Shown here: positions 25,427-36,445 of the stretch, in pieces
Layout: each line of letters starts with the position of its first letter
How positions within the stretch are numbered: position 1 is the first letter of the stretch
NCBI RefSeq assembly: GCF_024713945.1
Contig: NC_134681.1
Coordinates: 1,550,001 to 1,614,000, forward strand
DNA length: 64,000 nt
Direction of reading: 5' to 3'
Source: Dermatophagoides farinae
Taxonomy: Eukaryota; Arthropoda; Arachnida; Sarcoptiformes; Pyroglyphidae
Notes under the pieces: generated by a model
Database searches by the model: none
Seen by the model: only the letters and a program-made list of their open reading frames with translations
Told to the model about the DNA's origin: nothing
Position numbers and translations under genes: made by a program

Positions 25427-27292
25427 ATGAATCCAAAAATTCTCATTACAATCGGTGTTATTGGCGCTGCATTCATCATTATCGGTTTGACCATTTTATT
25501 TGGTGCATTACCGAATATTGTACAAGATAAAGTTAATGAGGTTTGTATAATGAATTTCCTCCTCTCCCCCCCCCACTAAAAAAAATAGTACAAAATTCTC
25601 AATGAAATTTGAAATTTTTTTCATTTTATCTTCTATTCTATATACGTTATTATTTAGCAATTGGTACTTGATGAGAATAATACCGACATTTGGGATATGT
25701 TTAAATCATTACCGGTACCATTAAAATTTCGTGTTTGGGTATTTGAAGCCGATTTTTCAACATTTGATTATAAAAATATAAATACAATTACATATAAAAA
25801 ACGTGGTCCATATGTTTATAATGAACAAAGAAATAAATCATATATTGAATTCGGTCCTGGTGGTTATAATGTTTCATATTTACAGAATAAATATTATACA
25901 TTCAATAAAGAAGAATCATGTAAAGATTGTAATATGGATGATAAAATCATGACTTTCAATCCAGTTATGGTTAGTTTTGAATACATTCATTTAAATTTCA
26001 TCACTGAACAAATTTTTTTTTTTTTTTGCTTTAAATATTAGGCTATGGAACAAGATAATTTGAATTTAATGAGAAAACTCAGTAAACATGAACCAGATAC
26101 ATTTCGTTATTATGATAATCTTGGATATAATTTTGATACAATTCATGATCTATTAATAACCGGTAATTCGAATCTTGGTATCAGTATTCTTGCTGTAAGT
26201 ATAAGTTATTATATCATTATCATTAATGATTATTGATTTGGAAAAAAAATATTTTTGTCTGTTTTTAATAGGCACCAGATTATAATACATTTATTGTGGA
26301 TACTGGAAAATCCGATATAAAACAATTGGAACAAACTTTATCATACAGTGATAGAAGGTAAATCAATCACATGATGATGATTATGATGGTTGTAGTTGTC
26401 ATTTAAAACAAAAAAAATTTAATCAAAATTTTTTTTTCTCTCGTTTCATCATCATCAATAAAGTGTTATAAATGTGTGGAAAAATAATGATGATGGAAGC
26501 ACATCACGTTGTAATAAATTAACCGGTACGGATGGAACACAATTTAGTCCTGGTTTAACTGGTGATGAAACTATATGGGCATTTGAACCATTGTTATGTT
26601 TTGCATTATATGGAAAACATGGTATATTACCGGATCGTGATATCAAAGATATAGCAACATATCGTTATGTATTGTTGAAAGAAAATTTTTTAGAATCAGT
26701 TGAAAATAGTTGTTTCTGTTTGGAAGATGATGTAAAAAAATGTGCAGCTGGTTTATTGAATTTGAAAAAATGTGGTTCTGCCAATGGTTTTGAATTTCTA
26801 GCCAGTCCAGCATATTATTATGAATCACCACAACATTTAAAATGGTCTGGTTTAGATCGTTTGATATCGATTGATGATGTAACGGAAGAAAATTTTGCAA
26901 CAACTATTGATATTGAACCAATAACCGGTATTGTATTGAATGCTGAAAAAAAATTAATGCTCAATATTAAAGTACGAAAAAATGCTATACCGTAAGTGTT
27001 TTTGATTGATTATTTTTATTTTCAAAAAAACAAAACAAAATTATTATTCATTCTATTTCTTTTTTTTTCTAGTGTATTGAAAGATTTGGCTATAAATGAA
27101 TTCTATGATTACCAGATAGCACCATTTCTTTACATAGAAGAAACCGGTGAAATTGATGATGAAAATGCACAGAAATTAAAGGATAAATTATATCCAAAAA
27201 AAGTGGCTACAGCAGTATTGATTGTAATGATTGTTGCTGGTGTACTATTGATCTGTGTTTCCGTATTTTTCTATTTCCGGCAATTGAAATAA
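25427..27292 (+). CDS. CD36/LIMP-2 family scavenger receptor (6 exons)
   Basis: Exons 25427-25540, 25658-25969, 26042-26194, 26272-26357, 26464-26991 and 27073-27292 join in frame to 470 aa, the usual length for the family. The topology is typical: a short N-terminal tail, a first membrane segment (about 5-28), a large extracellular or luminal loop, and a second membrane segment (about 440-464) ending in a very short FRQLK tail. Family signatures are visible: TGTDGTQFSPG (242-252), CFCLEDD, two further loop cysteines, and DIEPITG (371-377). Members bind lipids, lipoproteins or pheromones, or work in lysosomal cholesterol export; which applies here cannot be told. The tail lacks an obvious di-leucine lysosomal signal, which mildly favours the plasma membrane (inference). 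The start was chosen because it immediately precedes the first membrane segment. Confidence 0.92.
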
Positions 27293-27690
27293 TATTTATT
27301 TCATACATTTTTTCTCTCTCTCTCTCTTTCTACATATTTATTTTAACACTATGTTTTACCTCGAATTTTTTTTTTAATTTGCATTTAAATTATATATATA
27401 TATATACAGAAAGAAAAAACAAAAACAAAAAAAAACACAAAAAACAACAACAACAACAACAACAACAACAAAAATTTTCACTACATTAAAATTAAAATTG
27501 AAGATTGGATTTAAATGAAATGAAATGATGAAATTTTTTTTTTGTTTTTTGTTTTATTTGGAAAAACACAATTCACACACAGTATCGATTGTATCGATCG
27601 AATATATATGTGTGTGTTTTTTTTTGGGATCTAGTGTCTGGTAAACGGCATGTGTTATTTTTTTTTTTTGTAAAATATATAAAATGTACA

Positions 27691-27951
27691 CAGTGGTACC
27701 TCGGTTAACCATGTATTTGGTTGGCAATTGTTTCATTTAACGATGGTCGAAATTTAATTTAATGGTTTTACTGAACGAATCTATGGATCATAATTACAAG
27801 TGACAATTTCAAAAAAAAAAAAAAAAAAAAAAAATACACACACATTTTCATCATCATCAAGTTTATGATGCTTGTCAAGAAATCTTAGGTCTAGGGTCAA
27901 AACGAAATAATTGGTTTTCCTATGGAAATTACCATTGTTAAGGTACCACTG
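27691..27951. mobile_element. MITE-like element with CAGTGGTACC termini
   Basis: The left end reads CAGTGGTACCTCGGTTAAC, and the right end, reverse complemented, reads CAGTGGTACCTTAAC. The ends share 10 identical terminal bases, then TTAAC after a 4-base gap, with weaker similarity (AATT.TTTC.TTT) continuing inward. It is 261 bp, non-coding, and followed on the right by TA; on the left a TA lies two bases further out. Termini and size fit a pogo/Tigger-like (Tc1/mariner superfamily) non-autonomous element; the family assignment is inference. Poly-A and CA runs lie inside it. Confidence 0.6.
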
Positions 27952-27973
27952 TATTTTGTTCATGATAAAAATG

Positions 27974-28097
27974 CAGTGAAAACTCTACTTACAAACAATT
28001 TTGTTGGTAAAGTTTAGAATTTCAAATCAAAAAAAAAAAAAAAAAAGAAAAAAAAATTTTTCCGTTAAAATTTTGGTCATAAGTCGAGTATTCACTA
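27974..28097. mobile_element. Second, shorter MITE-like element, diverged
   Basis: The left end CAGTGAAAACTCTACTTAC pairs with the right end, whose reverse complement is TAGTGAATACTCGACTTATG: 15 of the first 18 positions agree. It is about 124 bp, ends next to TA, and lies only 22 bp after the larger element. Both left ends resemble a common CAGTG..ACCTCG..TTAC pattern, so it may be a decayed relative. Confidence 0.5.
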
Positions 28098-28151
28098 TAT
28101 AAATTATTTTTTTTTCTGCTTATTATTGCTCTTCTTCACAATTTACTCTCT

Positions 28152-28323
28152 GGTGGTGGTGGTGGTTGTTGTTGTTGTTGTTGTTGTTGTATATCATTGT
28201 GTGTTTCTATCCTGTGGTTTTCGGGCAATTTCTTGTTCTTGGAATTTTACTACTGCTGCTGTTACTGTTTTTGTTGTTGTTCTTGTTGTTGTTGTTGTTC
28301 TTGTTGTTGTTGTTGTTGTTGTA
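28152..28323. repeat. (GGT)n/(GTT)n compound microsatellite block
   Basis: Long GGT then GTT repeats at 28152-28190 and again at 28265-28323, separated by about 75 bases of less repetitive sequence. Open frames across it are poly-Val or poly-Leu artefacts. Confidence 0.88.
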
Positions 28324-29187
28324 TTTTAGTGTGGGCGTATTTAGCATGTAGATACGCCACACACAACTAATTTTTTTTTTGCTTTCGAAAATTCATATAA
28401 TGGAAATTATTTGATATTTTTTTTCGTCGACTGTCTCTCTTCATCACTCATCATCATCATCATCATCGTCAATGTATGTTGATCGTTGATTAATAATAAT
28501 AATAAAATTGAATTGAATTAATCGATTACAACAGCGCGACTACTGCAGCACATTCCTCTTTCTTTTTTTTTTTTTTTTTTGGTTGTATAACGACAATACA
28601 CAGTGACAATTATTTTGGACAACAAAAAAAAAAAAAAACGCTGGTAAGTGATAATAATTGATAGCCGAAATAATAAAATCCATTATACAGAACGAAAATA
28701 AAACAAAACAAAAACAAAAACGAAAACGAAAAGAAATTCTGGATCCACAATCCAGAGAAAAAAAAGAAATAACCAATTATCATTATAAAAATCCACAAAT
28801 AAGGTTAACAACAGCAGCAAAAGTTCAAAGATATGATATGAAAATATAAAATGCACTAATGGTGCTTATACAAGAAACAATTTTGTGATTGAAAAAAAAA
28901 CGTTTTTATCACATCATCATCACATAAATTAAGTTTTTTTATCTTTAATCCAGAAAAAAAATGAATAAATTCATCGTAAATTGTGATTGAATAAAAAGAT
29001 TGTATTAGGTTTCTTCCACATTCATGTATTATCCATTTCTCTTTCTCTCTCCCTCTCACTGTGAATTATCTGTTTCAGATTGTATTCATGTGACACAGAC
29101 ACAGACAAAGACACAGACATTTAATTTTTTTTTGTTTTGTATTATCAATCAAATCAGTGATCGTATATATACAAGAATAAAACCGGT

Positions 29188-29218
<31 letters not shown>

Positions 29219-29511
29219 AAAAAAATGAATATCAAAATCAATTTGATTATCGATATATTTATATAATAATTTTGTTTGAAATTGAAATTAAATCCGTATA
29301 TATATAAATTGAAATAACATGCTCATTTTTTTTCAAATGCTCATCTTGTTTTCTTTCTTTCTCTCTCTGTGTAGGTGATGTTTTTTCATGTCTAGATTCT
29401 TTTTGGAATTTCATCAATGTTTTTTTTTTTGACTTGAATTGAATTGAATTGAATTCCTAGTGGTCTTTTTTTTTTGGGAGGAGGGTTTTTTTATACTACA
29501 AATAAATTATT

Positions 29512-32093
29512 ATGGGTTTATTGTCCATTGGTGAACCATTATCGTGGCCGGAAACAAAATCATATGCAGAATATATACGTGAACATGGTATCAAACAATT
29601 TATTAATCTTTATAATCTATGTAAAACAAAAACAAGTGAAGTTTTAAAATTTGGTGATGAGGTAAGTGTTGGTGTTTGTTTGTTTATTTGTTTCCAATTT
29701 ATTTGTTTAATATTTTTTTTAGATTGAATATATGATTGTAAAATTTGATCATCAATCTAAAAAAGTACGTGTATCAAATCGTGCAATTGAATTATTAAAA
29801 ATTCTTCAAGAACCAGAAGAAAATGGTCAAGATTGTGTTAGTTTATGGAGACCAGAATTTGGTGCCTATATGGTTGAAGGTACACCTGGCCAACCATATA
29901 GTATGAATCCTACACCATTGGAACAATATCTGATGACAGCTAATCATCAGCAACAACAACAACAACAACAGGATTCGGATTCTGGATCAAATTCTACATC
30001 TGGATCAATCATTAATAATGATAATGATGACAACATCAATAATGAAAATAATAATGATGGCGATGATGATGATGATGATAAAAATATTCAAGATGATGCA
30101 TTTATTATTGACAATAATAATTTGAAAACTTCATCAAGTTCACCATTTTCATTTGTCAATGTAATTGAAGCAAATATGCGTTTGAGACGTAAACAAGTGC
30201 AAGACCTATTGGATGATAATGAAGCTGTCCTATCCATCAGTCCATTTCCGACATTAGGTACATTGGATTTTTGTGAACCACGTTCATTTGTTCATCCTAC
30301 ATTTGGCTATAGCCGTAGTTTATTCTTTCCTGATGAAGGTTTGTTGTTGATTTAGTACAAATATAATAATTTTCATTCATTTTTCTTCCATTTTTTTTGC
30401 AGCTATATTTACTGGACATCCAAGATTCTGTACAATAGCTAATAATATACGTGAACGGCGTGGACGTAATGTTGACATTTATCTTCCTATTTTTAGGGAC
30501 CAAAATACTTCTAGTCCATTTATTGAAAATTTTGTTGATGCATTAAATATTGATCATAATAATATTGATGATGAACAAAAACGAAAATATGAAGAAATTG
30601 CTAATGAACGTCAACGTATCGTTAATAAAGAAGATCATATATATATGGATGCAATGGGTTTCGGTATGGGTTGCTGTTGTTTGCAGGTTACATTTCAAGC
30701 ATCAAATATTGATGAAGCATGCTGTCTATATGATCAATTAGCACCATTATGTCCAATTATGATGGCATTATCGGCTGCATCACCAATATTTCGTGGTTTT
30801 CTATCCGATATTGATTGTCGTTGGTCAGTAATTGCTCAATCAGTTGATGATCGTACTGAAGCTGAAATTACTGGCCATTGTCCAGAAAATGGACAATCAT
30901 ATGGTCGTATACCGAAATCACGTTATGATTCTATTGATCTTTATATTAGTCCACAATCATGTTCATTATAATGATATTAATGTTGTTTATAATGAACGTT
31001 ATTATGAACAAATGGTCAATAATCATATACCATCATCAATAGCTAAACATATCGCTCATTTATTTATTCGTGATCCATTGGTTATATTTAAAGAAAAAAT
31101 GGACGTTGATGATACCAAAGAAAGTGATCATTTTGAGGTTTGATTCATAAATGAAACCAAAAAAAAAATTTACTTAAATTCTAACCATTTTCTGTTCTTT
31201 TTATTAACCATATAGAACATTCAATCAACAAATTGGCAAACAATGCGTTTTAAACCACCACCATTGGGTCAACTAGAAATTGGTTGGCGTGTTGAATTTC
31301 GTCCAATGGAATTACAATTGACCGATACGGAAAATGCTGCATTAGTTATTTTCATCGTATTGCTCACTAGATTGATTTTATCATTTAATTTAAATCTATT
31401 GATACCAATGTCAAAGGTAATGTTTTTTTTTCTTTGCCAAACATTTGTCCCAAATCATCATCATCATTAATAATTAATAATATAATTTATTTACATATAT
31501 AGGTTGAAGAAAATATGAAAGTTGCTCAAGAACGTGATGCAGTAAAAAATAAACGATTCTGGTTTCGTCGTAATATTTCATTTCCACAGAATATTCGTGA
31601 ACATTTACGTGTACGACGTAAACCACAATGTTGGTCATCAATAAAACAATTATCAAATTGTTTTACTTCTACATCTTCTGGTTATGATCGATCAAAGAAA
31701 AATATTGAAAACTGTTGTGTGCAATTAACAATCGATGAAATTATAAATGGTACACATGTTAATGATGGTGATGATGATAGTAGTGGCTTTCCTGGACTTA
31801 TACCGTTATTAAATTTCTATCTGGATAGTGTTGAAATTGATGCTGAAACACGTTGTAAATTGAATCTATATTTACGTCTTATATCTAGCCGCGCAAAAGG
31901 TGAATTACCAACAGCTGCACAGCTTATAAGACGTTTTGTTATTGGCCATAATGATTATCATAATGATTCACGTGTATCATCCAGAATTGCATATGATTTA
32001 TTACAACAATTGAATCAATTACAAACCGATCAGATTACCTTGGAACAATTGATTAAAAATATTAATGATAATTTTAATAAGAAAAACCAATAA
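29512..32093 (+). CDS. GCLC: Glutamate-cysteine ligase catalytic subunit (5 exons, apparent frameshift in exon 3)
   Basis: Exons 29512-29661, 29723-30338, 30403-31137, 31216-31416 and 31503-32093. The enzyme joins glutamate and cysteine with ATP, the rate-limiting step of glutathione synthesis in the cytosol. Family signatures are strong: MGLLS..PLSW at the start, [82 protein letters not shown] and FPGLIPL. Two oddities. First, a Gln/Asn/Asp/Ser-rich insertion of about 80 residues (112-191, bases 29906-30145) interrupts the catalytic region just before VIEANMR. Second, exon 3 changes frame near 30963: one frame stops at 30969-30971, while homology resumes at HYNDIN in the +1 frame. Skipping one base gives about 763 aa; without it the product ends at about 444 aa. 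All splice sites and downstream exons are intact, so an assembly indel is likelier than decay. Confidence 0.93.
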
Positions 32094-33045
32094 CAACAAA
32101 TGATGATTTTGATCATCATCAAATGATTGTTGTTTTCGTTGTTGAACAAAAAATTTGGCCTTAGTGAAATGAGAGACAAAAATAAATTTTTTTTTAAAAA
32201 AAACGACTTATCGATCATCGAATTTTTTTTCTCTTACTTTTGAAATTTCATTTCATCATCTAAATATAATATACAACTGTGTATGAATTTTGTTCGAGTT
32301 TTTTTTTGAAAAAAATAGAAAGAAAACCATTTTTTCTTGCTTATCAGTTTGATGATTATATATGTATCGTTAAGGATTAAATGTATTCATTCATTCTATT
32401 TTTTTTTCGTTATGTTATTTTTGTTAAACATGAACATGAAATAAAAAAAAAACTTGGTGATGATCATCATCATCATGAATTTTGAAATGTTTTTTTTTCA
32501 ATTCATTTAATTGCAAAGTTTTTAAACGTCATCATCATCACACACACACACACACCTACACAGTGTTGAAAATAGAAAAAAAATCACATTTTGATTGATT
32601 GATTGATTACAAGTGACGTGTGTATGTATGTGTGTGTGTGCGACGAATTATTGATCATTTGGTTTTTTTGATTCAGTTTTTTTTTCAAAAAAAAAAAATT
32701 TTTTTGCTGCTTTAAAAATTCTTCTAAAAGATCACAGTCATATTTATATTAGTAGTAGTAGTAGTAATAGATAGAAAATGTCAAATGATTGATTCTGGGA
32801 TAAATTTTTTTTTCTTGTTTGTAAATATTGATTAGCTTGTAATAATAAAATGAAAAAATGTAAAATTTATAAATCATCATGTTGTCGTTTTGTTTTACGT
32901 TGTTTTTCAATGATAAAAATGTGATTCAATATGATGATAATAATAACGATGATGATGATGATGATGATGAAGAGTGAAAAAAAAAAATTTTTTTGTTGTT
33001 GTTGTTGTTGACCATTTATTGTTGTTATGGTGGTGGTGGTTGTTG
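32094..33045. other. Convergent intergenic region between GCLC and the ankyrin/SOCS gene
   Basis: About 950 bp between two 3' ends. An AATAAA at 32181-32186, 88 nt past the GCLC stop, is a plausible polyadenylation signal. The rest is A/T runs, CA/TG repeats (32540-32553, 32620-32641), (TAG)n near 32750 and (ATG)n near 32950-32970. No coding sequence seen. Confidence 0.65.
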
Positions 33046-34106
33046 TTAACAAGCAGCCATCAATTCATGTATACTGGTGAATGAGATCTCAAAATTTAGA
33101 TATCTTTTCAATATGTCTGGTAATAATAGATTTTCAATACGTTCAATCACCTGTGTACCGGCCAATTGTGATGCTGGTGATGGTTTTATCGATGTACGTC
33201 GTAATAAAATGGTTAATAATTTCAACCGTTCTGGATCACCATTACCACCAATTATAAATGCATCATCAATTTCATCCATTGTCATACGATCTAATCTTTG
33301 TGATTCAATTTCATTCAATTCATCGTTTTCACTAATCGTACGATTCACATACAATGGACATTGAATGGAACGTGCTTTTTGTATCATATTTGCTTGTGCT
33401 TGTATGGATATTTCATACAAAACACGACGAATATATTGCCGACATAGATGTAATAATGGTTGTGGTCTTGTTGCCGATTGCAAGATTCTTTCACGAAGAC
33501 GTTCATTTAATAATGAACAACGTTTAATACCGGCAACATTGAATGCATCGGCTGCTTCTAGTACTAGATTAATCACTTCTTTATCACGTTCAAGATCTAA
33601 ACGATTCACCACTTTAAGTATGCCAATTTGATCATGTACTTGAGCCTAGTGAGAGAAAAAAAAACATTTTTTTTTTTGAATAATCAAAATGGAAATTGAA
33701 ATATTGATTTTGATCAATACTACTCACTTTGATGACAATTTTGGCACCATATTTTAATAATTTTCTTACAATAAATGCTTGTGGCCGTTCAGTAGCATTG
33801 AAATATTCACCAATTGGTGGTTTCAACAATGGACCACGTGCATCATTTGTGATTGCATTCGGATCGGCACCAGCTTCCAATAATAGATCAATTAATTCGG
33901 CTTTGTTTGGAGCCTAATTATGTGGATAAGTATAATTCAAACACTAAATGTAAGAAATCTGAAAGCAAGAAAAAAAACCAAAAGAAACATTTACTTTTTC
34001 TGATAGTACAATATGTAATGGACGTCCAATAATTGGTGAGCCAACATTTACCTGTATAAATTGATACAAAAAAAAGAGATGAATGAAAATTTTCAAAATT
34101 CAAATT

Positions 34107-34137
<31 letters not shown>

Positions 34138-35282
34138 TCAGCACCGGCATCGATTAATAATTTAACCATTTCAACATTACCACTAAGCAATGCAAAATCC
34201 AATGGTGTTGGTTTTTGTGCCGTAGCCGTTGGAAATATATAACGTGCATTGGCACCATGATGTAATAATAAACGTACAATATCAATATTATTACTCAATA
34301 CGGCATAATGTAATACACTTCGATAATCATGTCGTTCTGTTGACCAAAAAAAAAAAAAAAAAAATGACAAGAATCAGCAGCAGTTTTAATTTTTAAATTT
34401 AAAATTTTTTTTTATAATTACCTGATGTAATAGCATTAACATCTGCACCATGATAGATAAGAATTTTGGCTGCAGCATAACCTTGTGGATGACGACATGC
34501 TTTCATCAATGGTGTTAAACCGGAACGATCACGTGAATCTGGTATGGCACCATATTTAAGTAACATTTCCAAACACATTACATTTAATGGTGAAATTAGA
34601 TTGATTTCTGATCCAAGAAAATATCTTGCATTTGGATCAGCACCATTTTTGAGCAATATTTCAGCACATTCTAGATGGCCATTTTTAATTGCTAAACGTA
34701 ATGGTTCATCAGCAACTGTTGCACGTGGTGGATTGCCCAAAGCCTGATGTAAAAATAATTCATTAATATACAAGCCGTTATCAAAAAAAAAAAAAAAAAA
34801 AAAAAAAAATATGGAACAAACCTTATCATCAGGACGTAGTTCAGTGAATTTAACACGTGCACCATGTTCAATCAATAGATTCATTAATTCATTATAACCA
34901 CGTTCAGCTGATAAATGTAATGCAGTATAACCAACATCATCCATAGCATCAACATCACAACCACGAACCAATAAAAGATTTACAGCTTTCTCATATCGTT
35001 GATAGGTGGCGTAATGGAGCGGGCGTAAACCTTTTGTGTTTTTTTTTTAAATTCCAAAGGAAGATTTACAAAAAAATGTCAAATTTTCATTGTTTCAGAA
35101 ACATCAGAATGCCTACCTTGTGTAACTGGTTCATTTACTTTAGCTCCACAGGCCAACAATATTCGTATCTCATCCAATGGTGCTTGACGTATTATTGAAT
35201 CAGCTAATTCACGTTGTAATCGTTGTAATGATGGCATTAATGGTACAACATCCGTACCATTATTATCCAATCGTGATGGCAT
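33046..35282 (-). CDS. Ankyrin-repeat protein with a split SOCS box, ASB-like (7 exons)
   Basis: Exons, in transcript order: 35282-35117, 35030-34822, 34743-34422, 34336-34137, 34051-33995, 33913-33728, 33645-33046. They join in frame to 579 aa. Residues 35-380 form about nine ankyrin repeats, for example GLRPLHYA, GYTALHLSAERGYNELMNLL, GHLECAEILLKNGADPN, GLTPLMKAC and NVEMVKLLIDAGADVN. Near the C-terminus an elongin-BC box, PLLHLCRQYIRRVL (443-456), and a Cul5-box-like LLLPDILKRYLNFE (553-566) are both recognisable. ASB proteins are substrate receptors of Cullin-5 ubiquitin ligases, with the ankyrin repeats binding the target. Here the two halves of the SOCS box are about 95 residues apart instead of the usual dozen or so, with an acidic and polar segment between. 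The closest ASB member could not be named, and function through Cul5 is inference. Confidence 0.85.
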
Positions 35283-36418
35283 TATTTATTATTAGTGAAA
35301 CCAAAAATGAAACAGAAACAGATTCAAATCACACACAAACAATACAAACAAAACAAACAAATAATCTATACTGCAGAAAAAGAATGAAAAGAGAATAAAA
35401 ACAAAAAGAAAAAAAATTTCATTTTAATCCATACTGACAGAAAATAAAAAAAAATCCAAAATTTGAAATCAAATCAAATCAAATGGAAATGAAACAAACA
35501 GACAAACAAACAAACAAAAACTAATGAAATACGACGGAGTATATCGACAACAAACAAACAAACAAACAAATAAACAGAACAAAACAAACACTAATGGATT
35601 ATATTTTTTTTTCTCTTTATTTTAAAAAACAAATTACAGATGATGAAGATGATGATTTGACTTTTTGATTTTGAAAATAAAAATTCACAAGTTTGATTTT
35701 CTTCTTTCTTATTTACACTCAATGGCATATATATATGATGATGATCGTAAAAATGGTGCGCATGAATTTTTTTTTCTGTTTATGTATGTAAGAAAAATCA
35801 AAACAACTGAATTTGAATAGTGCGGAAAATGACGACGACAACAACAACAACAACAAGAAGAATAAAAAAAGAAAAAATCATCAAAACATTAATTCGACAA
35901 TGACAAAATGAAGAAGAAAAAGAAGTAGTCAAAGAAGTTTTCAAGAAATAAACATTGAAAATTTGGATATTCATTCATTCATTATTATTACCACTACTAT
36001 TTATCTTTGTGAAAAATATAAAAGTTATGCAAAGTAAAAAACAAAACAAAACAAAACAAAAGAGGCGAATATTCAATTTAATAATTAAAAAAAAAAACAG
36101 AATAGGAAGCATTAGCAGCAATGATCAATTCAGTCATGTGCGAATTGTATAAGAATCTTGATTCTCTCTACACACACACACACACGCACACACATACACA
36201 TAAACAGAATTAAATTCATCCATACAAAAAAACGTATATTTTGGCACTTGATTTAAACATCATCATCATCATCATGATGAACGTTTTGAGAATTCAAAAT
36301 AAACTTGTTATTATTATTTGTGAAGGGGTATATTTGAATATTTGGCACTGACATTCAACAGGATAAAATAGCAAAAAAAAAAAAAAAAACATTTGTTGCT
36401 ATATTTCACAATAATGAG

Positions 36419-36445
36419 ATGAATGAATGAATGAATGAATGAATT
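36419..36445. repeat. (GAAT)n microsatellite
   Basis: About six tandem copies of a four-base GAAT unit. Confidence 0.88.

Larger units (their letters stand above)
27293..29511. other. Intergenic region between the CD36-family gene and GCLC
   Basis: About 2.2 kb with (CAA)n (27444-27470), TATA-type AT repeats, two MITE-like inverted-repeat elements (listed separately), a long (GTT)n/(GGT)n block (28152-28323), A/T runs and (CT)n near 29193-29218. The GCLC promoter should lie in the last part. No coding sequence was seen. Confidence 0.6.
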
